From: Drosophila pseudoobscura
Taxonomy: Eukaryota > Arthropoda > Insecta > Diptera > Drosophilidae
Assembly (NCBI RefSeq): GCF_009870125.1
Contig: NC_046680.1
Location: 8,990,001-9,054,000 of the forward strand
Direction of reading: 5' to 3'
Length of the DNA stretch: 64,000 nt
The position numbers were made by a program, and so were the translations under genes. Under the pieces are notes generated by a model. It was not told the origin of the DNA and made no database searches. It worked only from the letters and a program-made list of their open reading frames with translations. Shown here one piece after another: positions 11,459 through 25,221 of this stretch. Within the stretch, counting starts at the first letter, position 1. The number at the start of each line of letters is the position of its first letter.

Positions 11459-14400
11459 ATTAGACCATAATTTTCAATAAATAGTTCTTCTTCTGGAGCT
11501 GTTGGGGAAATCATATCGCGGGCGCTAGTTTTGAAATCATCTTACGAGCATGGGGCACCGGCACCGGCACCGCCTGCCACTGATGTCCGGAACGTGACTG
11601 CGACTCCGCATGAGGCGCTTACGGGAGGGGGCACGGAAGTCAGCGACAATAAAAAGGGGATTCGGGTAGCATTTTGCAGTTCCTTATGCTCTCCTTCTTG
11701 ACTCTCCTCCTCCTTTTGTACTCGTATGCCACTTGTCGTTGACACGGCAAATGGATGGCAAAACAACATTTATTATTAGAGCAGCGATTTGGCTGGTTCT
11801 TCTAGAGGGTACTGTGGGCTTACCAGAAGTTTTGAACCATCCATAGGTGGAAAATGGCCTTGTATTTTAAAGATCTAATGGGAAATCTTTGTTCTATAGA
11901 TAATGCTATAATTATGGAGCGATGGTTCTGGAAAGGGTATAAACAGTTTCGACCCTCAAACCCAAAAAAAAAACAGCTTCTTCTTTCTGTTTATTCCCTG
12001 TTTTTTTATCGAAGAAACACACACGGAAACACACACTAAGTGAATAGGAAAAAATACTGGAATTGCTAGGCTTAAGCCTTGAACTGCTTGGAAAACAGTG
12101 AAAGAAACTGACACAGGAATAAACACAACTACGAAACTACGACAGCCATTAGCCCGTCAGGCAATTAAAATGCAAAAATTGTTAGAGACACAGTCAGAGG
12201 TCGAGGACGATGAGCAAAACTGGTGGACGAATTTCTTCATAGGAGAAAGGCAAAGGCAAAATGAAGAACGAAAGTCAGAGGTCAGAGGTGCACATTGGTT
12301 GAACTTCAAGCGGAAAGCCATTTCAGCAGCAACCGGATGAGTTCATTCAACGTTTATTTGATTGAAACACCATTGAATAAGGGCTTCGTTCGCTGTGTAT
12401 CCACACTTATTCCATTACTTTTGGAGCCCACTGTGCAGAGACATGTCCCAGGTAGCAGAAACCCAGAAAATCCCCGATACACAGGAAGAAACGGAAACCG
12501 TGTCGAAGGGGGGACGGCCTGTGTCGCCCTCCACATAATTCCAAGAAATTCCGTACCATCCAAGGAACGCTGCGTCAGGCAGCTGGGGGAGCGTGAATTC
12601 AGCTAAATATAAACTGCATACACAAAAATTATTTAGGAAAAAGGTGGCGGCGTAGTGGGCGAGGGGGGGGAAAGCGAGCATGGAAAATTGCTAATTACGC
12701 GATGGCCGTGATTCTCGCGCGTCGGGCATTGCATATTTCAAGACGGTGCCCGCAGTTGTCGCCTGCCATTCGAGGAAAGCTCCGAGCTGAGCACCGTGCC
12801 ACATTCAGCTGCTTATGGGGAGGGGGATCTCCACTAAATGGGGAATATTGCAAATATTTCATAAACATTGCAGCTACAAATTAAGCACAAATATTTGCAC
12901 GCTCGAATGGCGGGTGAGTGGCGGAGTGACGGAGGCGGCACTCAAATATCAAATTTATTATTAAATTTTTGTCTTACGTTTTATTGCTTGTTCATGTTCC
13001 ACGACACAGTGGAAGTTCGCATTGAGGGAAAACATTTTCACTATGAATATACTCGCCCATACAATTAATATTCGTTTTGTTTTTAATTTTGCATTAAAAT
13101 ATAATATTTTCTGTCCAAAAAGAGTGCAAATTCGCTTTGAAGATGTTTTTTATCTAATCGATTATTCAATTTAATTTATTTTATTATTAAGAATGTGGGT
13201 TTTCTGGTTCCACAAACCGCTTTTGGACTAATCCTTTCCAAGGCTCAGCAGGAAATTGGTAACCGATTTGTGTCCCTAAAGTCCCTAAAGTTTAAAGTCA
13301 GAGAAACCCTTCAATATTAAATATATTTAAGTAAGATAAACCCTTAAAGATTGTAAGATGTAAATAGTGGTTTTAATACAATTGGATTAAAATTAGGACT
13401 TGCATATTTATGTATTATTTTTCATTGAATAATTTAACGTTCTTAAATTAATAAAATATATGATAAAATATATATAATTTGTAAGTTTAAGATATCACCA
13501 AATAAATGCAAATAATTCTTGATCTCTGTCCGCCTCATCGGATCTCCACTGTGGCTTGCGCTGCAGAACACGAGACAGCGCCATTCACATTCACCCTCTC
13601 GGAAACAAAAATATAATGAAATATAAGCAAAATAAAAACGACAACTCATTTAGTTGTATAGAATCATGCCTCAGTTGACGTGAATCACTCACTCAGAAGA
13701 GCCGAGACAGCGGCAGGGAGGGCTACAAGAGGGGGAGGCTGGGGGAAAAACTATTTTTGCTGCTGCCAGCGGAAAAGAACGCTCCGCTCCGCTCCACCAA
13801 GACCAAGGCCTATTAGCCCAGTGGGTGCCACGGTGGCAGGGAGGGCAAACTCTTCTGTCCCTGTCTTCTTTCGCCCGACTCTCGAGCTGTCACTTAAGAC
13901 GGTCTAAGTGGGGGTTCTTCTGTGCGGTGAAGTGGCCAGGGCGATGCGCGAGCCAAAGGCAAAGTGTGCATAACAACCAGAGAGCGGAGAAAATGAAAAT
14001 GAAAACTTTTCTGAATTGCTCATTAGACACTCTAGTGCGGGGGAGGGGGAGGGGGGGAAGGGCAGTTGTCGGGTGTGGGGGAGCAGGAAAGTGCCATTAT
14101 GGGCGGATTTCTGTCATTGCGAGGGTCTGACGCATACGATCTAATGAGGCTACAGCCGTTCCGTGTGGAACAACATGTCAGAAATCGGGAAGCCAACAAC
14201 ATAATCAATTGCAACTTCTGGCTAATAAATCAAGCCATCAAAATGCCCAAAAACCCACAGAAAGCGAAACTATTTTCCTTTCACCGACAATATTGGCAAC
14301 ATTGCTGTCTTCATTTTGCTGCACCAACTGAACGGGGGGAAAAAAGCATTCTCTGCTTTGTTGCATTTCATGTCAAGGTTTTTTCAGACCAGCCCCCCCC

Positions 14401-16672
14401 CCCCTTGCCACACAGCAAGTACTTCATAAGGGGAACGGATACATTTACAATTTATTTTGTATGCCACTGTTTTCTGTTGCACTCGACAGACGAGTATTTG
14501 TTTTTTCCTATGCCCTTTCCGTGGCATCGTTGGGTATGGCGGATATGTGAGGCGGAAGGCTTCCAGCAAATCTCTATAATCCAGAATAATCATAAGTATT
14601 TGATGCCTGTTCTTCTCCCATTCTAAGGAGTTGTGGGGGCTATTGGGGAGTATTCTCTAGTCGCATCGGCATATCATATCATAATTCCTATTTTTGTACG
14701 AGTTTACACGAATCCACTGTCCGCACAATTGTGTCATGCACTCGAGAACTTTTCTGTTGCATGGCGGCCAATGCCGAGGGCCCTTGGGAGTAGAATGCAT
14801 TGATGGTGTCCCCCCCCTATCGTGGGCAGTCGCCTGCTTTGTCGCTCCGATGCTTTGATGTTGCAAGCACATACATATAGTATAACAAAACTCGTGCCAG
14901 CAACTGGGTTAATGGCACAAACGTTGCTTCTGCCTCTACCTCTGAGATTGCCTCTGTTGTTGTCGTGTTGAACAAATCCCTGTGCCAGGTCCCAGCAGGA
15001 AAACGACACCCACGTGGCAGCCTCAGAGATGGAGAGGGGCGTCGGGGCGACGGGGCAGCAGCAGCGGAAGGAGCCGTGAAAGTTCTCTGGGTCCCCAAAT
15101 AAAACACATTTATCATGTTCAAATTTTCAGTGTTGTTCTTGTTTTTCGTTGACAGGAAATATTAAATTCCATGTTCCGTGAGGCGCAACAGAGAAAGTGA
15201 CAGAATGTGCCACAGACACGAGGGACAGGGAGGCACAGAGGAGGACTGTCCTCCCATCACCAGCAGGCGACACATACGAGTCTGAGAATCAAGCTCTTGG
15301 CTCTGGCAGTACCTGTGTACCTTGTCAGGATCTAGGATCTACGAGGAACAACATCTAAAGTAGCCAGCAAATAAATGAAAAAAAATTGTGCCTTGTGGCA
15401 AGAGGAAATTCAAATACTCTACAAGAAGGCGGAAAAGGAAGATCACAAACTTTACAATAATCCGCGAAATAAACTCTTAAGACTAAGGCAAAACAAACAT
15501 AAATTTATTGTCAAGTAGATCGTCTATCAAATCTCTGTAGGCAAGGATTTTCTTCGACACCTAATTCAGACTCCCTATCTTTGGAAGAGTATTACATTTT
15601 TTTGGATTTCCAGCTCACGAAAGCGCAAAAAATGCCAACCAGATTGACAGTTAATAAAGTGGCGACAAGTTGCCACCTGCGTGGCTCCTGTTACTCCCCT
15701 CTCCTCGGACCCCGGGGGTGGGTTAACAAAAAAAAAAATAATAATAAAGGGCAAAGGCACGAGGAAACATGGCAACAGTGCCGTTGACAACTTGACTCCC
15801 AAATGTGTGTGACAACTGGTCGGCAAAAAGTTTCAAATTCCAGGGGCAGAAATTAAAAAGATCAAAGTTGTCAATATATTCCACACGCCCCACACTTTCC
15901 CGGAGGGGTGGGGGTGGGTTGTCGTCGTCCGAAGGTCATCAATCAGAAAGGTAAGCGGAGAGGGAATCGGAAGCGCTCTTTGATTGGTTTCCAAATTCCG
16001 ATTAGTGCCAAGGGCTGCAAAGCGAGGGAGAAATGAATAAAAAGAGAGAATGACTAATCACACCCAAGTAAAATATCAATAAAGGACTTACTAGCATCTG
16101 AGAGAGAGATTTATTTCCATTTTCTCAGATTTTCCTGTATTATCCACCGCTTGTTAGTGCGTGAGATGGCTCCCAATTTGAGAGGACTGGAAGTAAAAGA
16201 GAAAAAGGTGAAAAGTCAAACAAATACGAGTATAAACTTTGACAATCAATCGGCTTCCTCTTGGTCCTTCAGAGCACCTATTCGATCTTCGCCAGCTCCA
16301 GCTTTAGCTCCAGCTCCTCCCAGATACTTTCAAATACTCCAAATTTGGCAGCATTAAGCACAGCTAATGTATAGGCAAATTGCTAGAGAAGCACAACATA
16401 AAAATTAGCATTAAATGTGCATAAATAATGTCATATTAGGGTGAATAATTACCGTTTGTCAGCTTACAGTCCAGAAAAAGGGGCAATTAAAGCTGAAAAG
16501 GCAGCCAGCAAACAGCAGAAAGGACGCAGAAGTGGCAGGACCTGGGGCGGGGGGCGGAGGGCGTGGCGAATGTGAACGAATCCTTGATAATTACAGCATG
16601 CAAAAGTGTTTCCTCCAGTGTGTCGGCCAAGTGTAACCCAATATAAATGCCATTTATCATGGTGCGTGTGTA

Positions 16673-16740
16673 GGACCAGTGCCCGGACAGGGGGGGTGGG
16701 TGGACCAGTGCCCGGACAGGGGGGTGGGTGGACCACTGCC
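16673..16740. repeat. G-rich minisatellite, two full copies plus a partial third
   Basis: A unit of 28-29 bp beginning GGACCAGTGCCCGGACAG and ending in a G-run with GTGGGT occurs twice in a row, at 16,673 and 16,702. A third partial copy starts at 16,730 with one change. The copies differ by one G in the homopolymer. The G runs could adopt a quadruplex on the plus strand. Confidence 0.85.
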
Positions 16741-17595
16741 GCTAATAAATTACAACGTTTTGTGGACATGTGCCGCCGCCAGCAGCAGTCGACCCACAAG
16801 CAGGAGCCCAGGCCCAGGCCCCCAGAATGTCGGGTCCTGTCCGGTGCTGCCTGTCGCTGACAGTTTCAAATGGCCAAAGCGTTGGCGGTTTCAAGTTCTC
16901 CTGCTGCTGCCGCCGCTGCTGGCCCCCTTGGCCAAGCTAATTAAGCCCGAAACTAACACTTGGCAAATGCATCTGTGGGCTGCTGTCATTATTTCCACTA
17001 CTTATGGGCTTTTTAATTGGCCGGGACTATTGTGGCAAAGAGCATCCTTTGCTCCAATTTTGCTCCAACAAATGGTACCCTAAAAATCGAATTTCTACTC
17101 TCGGTGACCCAATCGACACTTGACATCACCTTTGAGCTATTTATTTATTTATTTGCACATTCGGGCGGGCCCCAAACTGGGCTCATTTTTCATTTGCCAG
17201 CCTCTCGAGTAACGCCAATTACAGCCCCCCACTCAAGGGGGGGAGCGGCTGTGTATGCACTGAGAGAAAAAAGGTATAGTACAAAGAACAGAGCATTTTT
17301 AATAGCCTATACTATATATAGAATCGGAAACGTTGAGCACTCCAGGGCTAATTAATCTCCTGAGAATCGCGACGCAGAAGATATCTTCGAGTTAAAGAAC
17401 AAGAAGAAAGGTATCAAGGAATGATTTGTATGGAGCAAAACGCTTCACCTTCTTTCGTTCGCAGGAAACAGCAACAGAGAGGGATCGAGAAGTCGGCTTT
17501 CGAATAAGTATGCCTGGGAGCGGGCTTCCTTACGAGTGAGTAATACACTCAGCATCAAGAGGCGTAACGGGAGACGGATATGGCGGGAGTCAGGC

Positions 17596-17619
17596 AACGG
17601 AACGGAACGGAACGGAACA
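17596..17619. repeat. (GGAAC)n pentanucleotide repeat
   Basis: About five units of GGAAC or its CGGAA permutation in a row, inside sequence with no open gene. Confidence 0.85.
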
Positions 17620-17899
17620 TTGCGTGGTTCCGTGTCGGCAAGCCAAAAAAAATTGTGTACCCCCAAGTATTGTCAAATTAAACTTGCATGAAACGTTTGC
17701 GTTGCTTTGTTCCTCATTTCTTATCCCTGAAACCACAATTTATGCGAAGCGGGGCAGGTTACAGCTAGTGTGAAAAAATGTAAATCAAATTGTCGCATTT
17801 CGCAGCCTAATATTCCCCAGCCCCACGTAAGACACATTTGTTGTTCACTGTTTGCACTACCCACTGTACATACATATGTATGTAAATAGTACTGTTGTT

Positions 17900-18492
17900 G
17901 CACTGCATACATATGCTTACGCACTGCAGCGGACGCTCTTTCGTCTCTTTATATCGCCTTCTTCGTTTCGTTACGGCAGCGCAGCATCTAAGCTGCTCTT
18001 CGTGTTCGTGCTCTAACTCTCTCTCTTTCTTTCGCGCTCTAGCTTGCGATAGGGCATGGGTAAGTCATAAGGTGACGTCGGCCGCTTTCAGCGCGCTCTC
18101 TCGGCTGTCGGAGAAACAAACACTAGAAAGAGACAACAAACGCTCTACAACGTTGGGTTCGCCTGCTCTTAGTTAGTCTTGAGCTGATCGTGATTTTCGC
18201 ACTCATTTCTTTTGTGTTGCTGCATACTGTCACGAGTTATCTTCTTTGTCTTCACACAGACTGAGTTTATCCAACATCGATGGATAAATTCATTGTGTGT
18301 CTCAGGTGCAATCGGCAACAGATTGTGCAAGATAAACCAAAGCAGCTTCCGATTTAACTGTCATTGGGGTATAGCCCTAACTATATCACTCTGGTCCACA
18401 CAACAAGTGCTAAGGTGTGCTTCCCACATTTCTATATTCACACAACCCACAAAGAAAGGATCTGCGCTTCGAGAAGGTTCTGTTGATACAAG
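17900..18492 (+). promoter_or_regulatory. Upstream region of prominin-like gene A
   Basis: A CT-rich, GAGA-like segment (about 17,935-18,120) with TCTCTTTATATCGCC is followed by 5'-UTR-like sequence up to the ATG at 18,493. From about 18,375 onward the sequence is recognisably homologous to the region upstream of prominin-like gene B (36,605-36,760). Both contain TGTGCTTCC, AAGGATCTGCGCT and an ACAAGATGA start context, so the duplication included the proximal 5' UTR. The exact start site and any 5' intron are not determined. Confidence 0.4.
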
Positions 18493-21400
18493 ATGATCGC
18501 GACGGTACATCGGCGATGGGCGAAGACCCATTGCTCGATGTACGGTCTGGTTTTGGGGTCACTAATATTGCTTGTGCTGGCTCAGGAGCCCGATGGAAAT
18601 GAAGGTCCAAGCGAAGCCACAACGAATGTGGAAGGCGGTGATGAAGAAGGAACCCCATCCTGGTGGCGCGCAGGCTACGCGGGCCATGGCACGACGCACG
18701 AACAGGTTGGACAGCTGCACTGGCCTTCTGCCGAGTACACAAAGTACAAGGGGCGTACCAACTACACCGGGGATCTAACCGCACCAACCAAAACCCTGGG
18801 TTTCTTCGTCAATATTACCCACAGCCTCTTTGAGCTGGTGTTAACCGACGATCCGGCGCTGCCACAGAGTGAGTATCACCCACGAACAACCTCCACCATC
18901 CGAGGCTATAACCATCCTGTGCTATAGAATACATTATGTTACTGGACGATGACTTGGTGGCTCTGGGCCCCAAGGTGAACGAAAACGATTGGTCAGATCT
19001 GCTGGCTCGCTACTGGTTGCTGCTTTTCTTCGTGATATTCCTCTTGGCCGGCATCATTCTCATGCCGTGTATTGGGTAAGTGAGGACTCAAGCTCTGAGA
19101 GGAAGACCCAGCATTTGCATCCTATTGGTATCCTATCCTATTTGCAGTGTATGCTATTGCTGCCTCTGCTGCTGTCGACGGTGCAAGCAGGGATGTCCGG
19201 CATGCACTGTCGCAAGGGACTTCAAGCGGCGCATCTGTTGCGGCATATGCCTAGCGATACTTATCTTGGGCCTATGGTGAGTCTTGGTCTGGTTCTGGGT
19301 CTGGATCTAAGTGTTCTCGCCCTAGTAATGTGTTCGGATTGTCCGCAGCCTTGGCGCCTATATTGCGATTGCATCGAACAAGTTTTTGGAGCGGGGATTT
19401 GATGATACTTCAATGACAATGCGTAGCGGCAGCGAGGACACCTGCGTCTTTTTGAAAGATGTGGCTGATCACATCACGCATCTTTTTTTGAAAAACTTTA
19501 TGGAATTGGAGACGCACTTAACCGATTTATTGGAGAGTAAGTTCATTCAAATTGTGCGCCTTCCGCATTTGAGACCTGCTTTCCGGCGTCTGTAGAAGCA
19601 GATACCCACATCTTTCTGGATCTCATGGATACATCCGACAGTAATGCGCTGACTGAATTGGAGCGCATCTTGGACAACATGCCAGAGGCTCTAATCATCA
19701 TGCGTAATCTGGATATGTTGGAGAAGGAATTACGCTATGAAGGGTCCCAATATCGAGACTGTAACTATGCAAATAGCCCGTTGCCTAATTAGGACTCGAA
19801 TGTATCCGCTCCTTTCAGGTCTTCGAGGATTGAAGCGGGACCTATACTATGCAACCAGTGTTTTATGTCAAACGAGTCATAGCAGAAGCTTCCACTTTGT
19901 ACACATGATACCTCTCCTTGGCTATGCGAGATGCCTGCACTACGATCAGGTATTTTATTACCATTGAGTACGTGACACACTACCGCTATTGACTACGTCT
20001 ACTTTAGATCCCCAATACAACTGTCTATGTGGAGGGTATCGAGGAGATTATTGAGGAGAAGTATTTTGAAATACCAAAGAGGGCCTTTGCTCGTCTAGAA
20101 ACAGTTAGTGACAAAATCCGGAAACAGATGTCACTCATCATCCCGCCATTGCAGCGAGAAATCGACAAGGGACGTGATGTGCTTTTTAAATATGCCTCAA
20201 AAATACGCAGCATAATTGAGGCTGTGATTACTGACATCCACGCCAATACCACACGTGCGACAAAGACGTACGGCGATGTCTACGACCAGTTTGGCCAAAA
20301 CCGCGATCATATTTTCAAATTCACATACGTCTTAATCGTCATAGTAAGTAAACTTGCCTGTCCTTGGCTTTATACCTCGCTTATGCTTCCATCGCAGCTT
20401 ATTATAGTCCTGATATCGGGCCTTGTGTGCGGCTGCTTCGGGCTAAGTCGGACGGCAGCTGGTGGACTTGGATTCTGCAGCAAGTCAACGGGCGCCTCCT
20501 GTCTGCTAATGTGAGTGCGCGGAGATAAAGAGCCGTCATTATATTTCATGTTTCTGCATTTTACAGGGCAATGATTATAATATTTTGTATATACTCGTTC
20601 GTTACGCTGGTTGGACTGTTCCACTTGTTCATCGGTCTGGTTACTTATGAGGGTGTCTGTTCCTCGACGAGCGAAGGCGATAGAAATACACTCTTTCGGA
20701 AGCTGGACGCCGAGCTCGATGTAAACAGATTGTTGTCGCCCGCAGGTGGGGATCTCGCATTGCCTCCCATGCGTATGTCGAATGCCATCGGGAGCTGCCA
20801 GGCAAATGAGTCCATCTTTCACATGCTGCGAGCGAATAATCTTTTCAATGTCGACGACTTGACACGCCTGCCTATGTTCCTCAATGAACCCGAAAAATCG
20901 ACAAAGTTTACCGACGATCTATCTAGGGTCTACCTCTTGACTGAGGAGGAAAAAACGCTACTTCGTGAGATGCGTGACGGCAATCTCTCGACCTACCACG
21001 CCAGCTCATACCTACCATTTCTGTGCCTCCAATATACGTCTAACTCCATGTTAGATAAAATTCACGGTATGGGGGATGTCGCCGAAAAAGCCCTTGTCAG
21101 TGACTTTAATTATTGGACGTACGAAGATGGCGCAACGCCCGACTCTGCAGGTACCACCAAAGGCACCTACCATTATTACTACTGGAATTGCCACGTGGCC
21201 TTTCATAACTGTCGCGTTGATGCCGAAGCATATTACAACCAATTTAACGACAAACTAACTGAGACAACGTTTAAAATGAGAAACGAAGTTAAGAAGATCA
21301 GTGAGCTTATTTTGTACGAAAACTTAGATTTTGGCGAATCGATTAATGTCTTGCTCAACGGGATAATAAGGGCCGAGAAGTTTATCCAAAGACGAGGCAA

Positions 21401-21934
21401 GGAGTATATCAACAATCTTGCCCAGAATCTTACCGACGCCATCAACAGCCAGATCCGCGACTACATAGATATGATAATTACTGAATCCAACAAGAATGTC
21501 GGAAATTGCCAGCCTCTCGCCTACATTTACCATCGGGGCATTAATTACGTTTGTGAGCGCCTGGTGAATCCCCTGGTGAGTACAGACATCCCAGCCAATA
21601 CTCTGATCGAGCCCATCTTCTCGTTGTCTTATTTTTATCGTTGCAGAATAGCGCCTGGTTGGGCTTGCTGCTGTGCTCCTTGCTCTTCCTGCCGATACTC
21701 TTCGTATGCCATCGTCTGATGTGCTTGTACCTTGTAATATACCCTGCGGCCACAGCGGAAGATGCTGACGATGGCCACAAATGTCCAGTCTGCACAGCTC
21801 GACCAGAGTACACCCCACGTCCGCCTGGTTCTGATTTCCCCGTGGGCCTTGGCCGCCCCCCAAGGCATTTGCAGCAGCTCCAGCCAGCACTGGCGGAGAT
21901 GCATGTGGAGAACAGCAAGCGGAAGAGAGAGTAG
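18493..21934 (+). CDS. Prominin-like five-transmembrane glycoprotein, copy A
   Basis: Ten exons can be joined in one frame: 18493-18868, 18928-19075, 19148-19276, 19349-19536, 19596-19760, 19819-19949, 20008-20343, 20398-20510, 20567-21575 and 21647-21934, giving 960 aa. All introns are GT-AG and only 54-73 nt long. The order is typical of prominins: signal peptide (to about residue 30); N-terminal ectodomain; TM1 (154-174, YWLLLFFVIFLLAGIILMPC); a Cys-rich cytosolic loop (CYCCLCCCRRCKQGCPAC); TM2 (about 205-228); a large extracellular loop with helical stretches; TM3 (about 482-508); TM4 (about 529-554); a second large loop; TM5 (about 868-888); and a short cytosolic tail ending in basic residues. 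Prominins organise membrane protrusions and microvilli. A start at Met16 would shorten the n-region. It is closest to copy B at 33,089-36,604. Whether it is orthologous to melanogaster prominin-like or prominin needs a tree. Confidence 0.9.
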
Positions 21935-24900
21935 AGGGATCGCTCACCCCATGTTGTTGTTGGTGAAATATATTTAAAATAGATCAAATATTCGGCGCTC
22001 TGGGTGTGGGTGTGTATCCTTGAGGGCGAACGCATGGCGCAAAAGAATATGAAAAGCTGCTGTGTTGCCTAGGACCCCCAATAATCTATGGCCCAGAACC
22101 TTCAAAGTGCGGCTCCGCCAGAAAAAAGTCCTGAAGTCTTCTTCTGGTGGCCAAGGAGAGGGGATAGGGGGAGTGATACTTCAATTGGACATATGTATTC
22201 ATACAATGTACATATCGAATCGTACTCGAATGTGTGTGTGTGGCATCTGTTTAGGGGATTACTATGGAAAATACACACATTAAAAATTCATTGCTGTGGT
22301 AGGTAATCGCATTATTTTTGCCCACAGCCACTACCTCGATGGTTATACGTATGCGTATCAGATCCCATCAGAAAAAAATTAGCGTTCTCGATGTACGGGA
22401 TTTACAAATTTCCCGGAATGTTCTTCAAATATTTTAACGTGGGCAAAAGCTTGGACAGAAACCATTCCCAGATTCTTTCTGTTCACATTTTTGTTTGTTC
22501 AACTCAAGAAATTCCATTATTACTCGACGAGTTTATCCACTTATTTCATTTTTAATACAACAATTTCCCAAGGATGGAAAGCGGCCAAGCGGGTTGCATT
22601 TTCCGTTGGCAGTGGGGAGTACGATACCATTCTTCCAGGCCCCTTCTTCCAATCAAAGCAACTCTGTGTTGACCCCTCCTGAGAAAGGAAATCTCTGATG
22701 ACATTTCTCAGCAAATAAATTATACAAATTTGTTGCCTTTCGACCAGCAGCTACAACGGCCGACAGAAGCAGAATTTCTGTCCCTTTTTTAGCAAGAAAT
22801 GTGTACTTGGAGATTATTTGAAGGAGCTTAGTACCAGAAGTCGACTATGAATGACAAAATATTGTAAAAAAGCAGTGGCTGAAGACAAATGGCCATTTGA
22901 TAGACTTCGAAGGTAATTAAATTTACATTTGAGAAGCGCGTTTGGCCGCGAATCCGCTGACAGACGAGCGGACACGATGTACAGAATGTCAGCCACACAA
23001 CACACAACATATGAATAAATTATTCAAATTCATGACTAGCTTCCACTTCCATTCCCCGGTACGTGGGGGACACGCACACAGGCAGACAGCGCACACAGTT
23101 GCCGCGAAAAGTTTGCGCATTAGCCAAACTGTCGAGTGAACTTTGTCGTCGGCAAATGTAATTTATCAGAGCGGAAATAAGTAAATCAAAAACAATTTAA
23201 AGCCCGTCTCTGCCATCATCATTAGCAGAAGCTGCTGAATCGGTGGGGGTCCCGAGTGCTGAGTCCTCAGTCGTGAGGGAGTCTCCTGGCTCGAAAGTGT
23301 GGGGCTGGGGTGCAGCTGTCAGGCAGTATGCTTTAACTTAATTAGCCTGGCGTCTCAGCCAAATAGAAATGCTTGCCTACAAGTCACTCACAAACAGACG
23401 ATGGATCCACCCCAATCCGAAGCGCCCTTCCACACACACTCCACCCCCCACCCACCCACAAAACACTGAAGCTCAAAGCTCAGAAAACTTCTACACAAGA
23501 GTTAATGAAATTTTCGAAAATTTCCAACACGCAGCGGACCAGCGAACCTCAAAAGCAATTAATCACCTGCATTAAAGCGTGTTAGGTGCCGACATCCGAG
23601 ACACTCCTCCCTGCCCCACCGCCGCTCCCTTTCTCTCTGTAGCAGTGTGTGTTATATAATGATGTTTGAGGAAAAGGACAGAAGGAACCACCCGCAGAGG
23701 CAGAGCCAGAGCCCACCTGCCTCCAAAAAGGCTCCAGAAAGCTGAGTGCTTTGTGTTATTGTTTGCGTAGGAGACCAGCAGCAGCCACAGCCAATTGTGT
23801 TTGCTTTTTTGGTACTTAATCCTATTAATTACCTGGTCCCTTGCTCTCTCCCCGTCCGTGTCTCTGTCCCTGTCCCTTACTCTTTTATTTCCCATACTTT
23901 CTTGTTAATATTAGTGCCAGGTGAAAAAGTACTTGATGGGTGAGACCTTGAGACCGCATTGACAAAATAGTATGTATATCCGAAAGTATGGAAAACTACT
24001 GCAGAGTATACGTATGCAATACGTCCTGTATTTAGAGGATACCATTTGTGATTGGTCATGCATCTACTACTACAAATTCTATCATACAAATTACTTCTTT
24101 TGAAGATCGCAACTTTGCGAAATCCGAATACAATCGTTTAACAATAACAACCTTTGAGAATTTCAAGAGGTTCCCCCTTTAGTGGAGTGGTGATAAATTA
24201 TTTGCTTATTAGCTAAGAAACAACACCAGAAAAAATTCGCTAATCAAAAACAAGCCCGCGACTCTACCTTTATACCCGATACTATATCTATATATACTAT
24301 ACCGCTCCGCTCTGCCAGAGCGCGCACACTGCACGAGGTAGAGTGTGTGAAAGAGAGAGGGAAAGATTGAGTAATCGCGTAGGAGGCGTAGGATCCGATT
24401 TGGTAATCTGGTAGATATGGTCACTATCTATCATTTTTCGCTTTCGGTTTTCTTGTATCTTTCACTATTTATGCACCCCTATATTCTTCGAGTACCGCTA
24501 TAAAACAATCAAAAATGTACGAACAAATCTGGAAAAACAGTATAAACAGTAAACAAAAGCAGAAAGACTCTCCCGTTCCTATGTGTAATACGATAGTGTG
24601 GCATTGAAAATTACTTGCTGTTTCCTTTTGTTGCTGTCTGCTTTCCGCTCTTCATACGTGTAGTTCCTGCATTACTCTTATTTTTTCCAATCACTTTCAT
24701 TCACTTTTAGCCCATATCGCCTTGCACTCTTTGTCGGCTTGTACTACTTGCCTCCTTGTTGCATATTCTTCGCCTTCTTTCCACTTAAATGAATGCTGGA
24801 AGCCCAGGCGATTCATTGACTTTTTTCGATCCTTTTTCACACATTGCAATTTTTTTTAATTGTTCCTTATATTTTGGCTGTCCGGACTTTTTCCACAACT

Positions 24901-25221
24901 TTTCATCACGACTCCGTATTTTTACAACATTTTTCTTCACTTTTCCGGCAGATTTTCCTTCTAAACACTTTTTCAATAATTTTCCGAAATTATTCCTCTA
25001 TTTTTCAAGATCCTTTACGCCATGACACAAAAAACATGCGCCTCCGCTGGGATCTTAGTGTACATGTAGATATGTGAAGGTTAAATCAAAATATGTAAGC
25101 TCTGGGTTTTTCTTTATGTCATTTACTGTCTTTCACAGTGTGACCATTTTATCTCTCCTTTACATCTAATGTTATCGAAGCAACACAACACAATGTCTTA
25201 TCGTTATTGGCAAAGCCATGC

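Larger units (their letters stand above)
5271..17440. other. Gene-poor intergenic region, 12 kb
   Basis: I see no protein-coding gene here. The open frames are short, start mostly at non-ATG codons, and are low-complexity or antisense to each other. The region alternates between microsatellite or GA-rich tracts (6,790-6,860; 9,639-9,674; 11,436-11,458) and calmer AT-rich blocks with many ATTA cores, for example 6,400-6,530, 8,700-9,130 and 10,700-10,960, which resemble fly non-coding regulatory DNA. A poly-C run sits at 14,393-14,404. Local tandem repeats are listed separately. Function is unknown. Confidence 0.5.

Noticed and set aside
19741-19818. In-frame stop in prominin-like A after NSPLPN as a sign of decay
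   Set aside because: The stop lies inside a 58-nt GT-AG intron (19761-19818) whose removal restores the Cys-containing loop. Copy B has the same intron, 52 nt long.
24240-24480. Segment with TTTATACCCGATACTATATC resembling fly dispersed repeats
   Set aside because: No terminal repeats, target-site duplication or transposase were seen, and no second clear copy in the window. Naming a family would be a guess.
24785-24999. Lys-rich minus-strand open frame (KVKKNVVKIRSRDEKLWKKS...) in a T-rich stretch
   Set aside because: It starts at a non-ATG codon, is bounded by a stop just upstream, and the Lys bias follows from the A-rich strand. No promoter or homologue is recognised.
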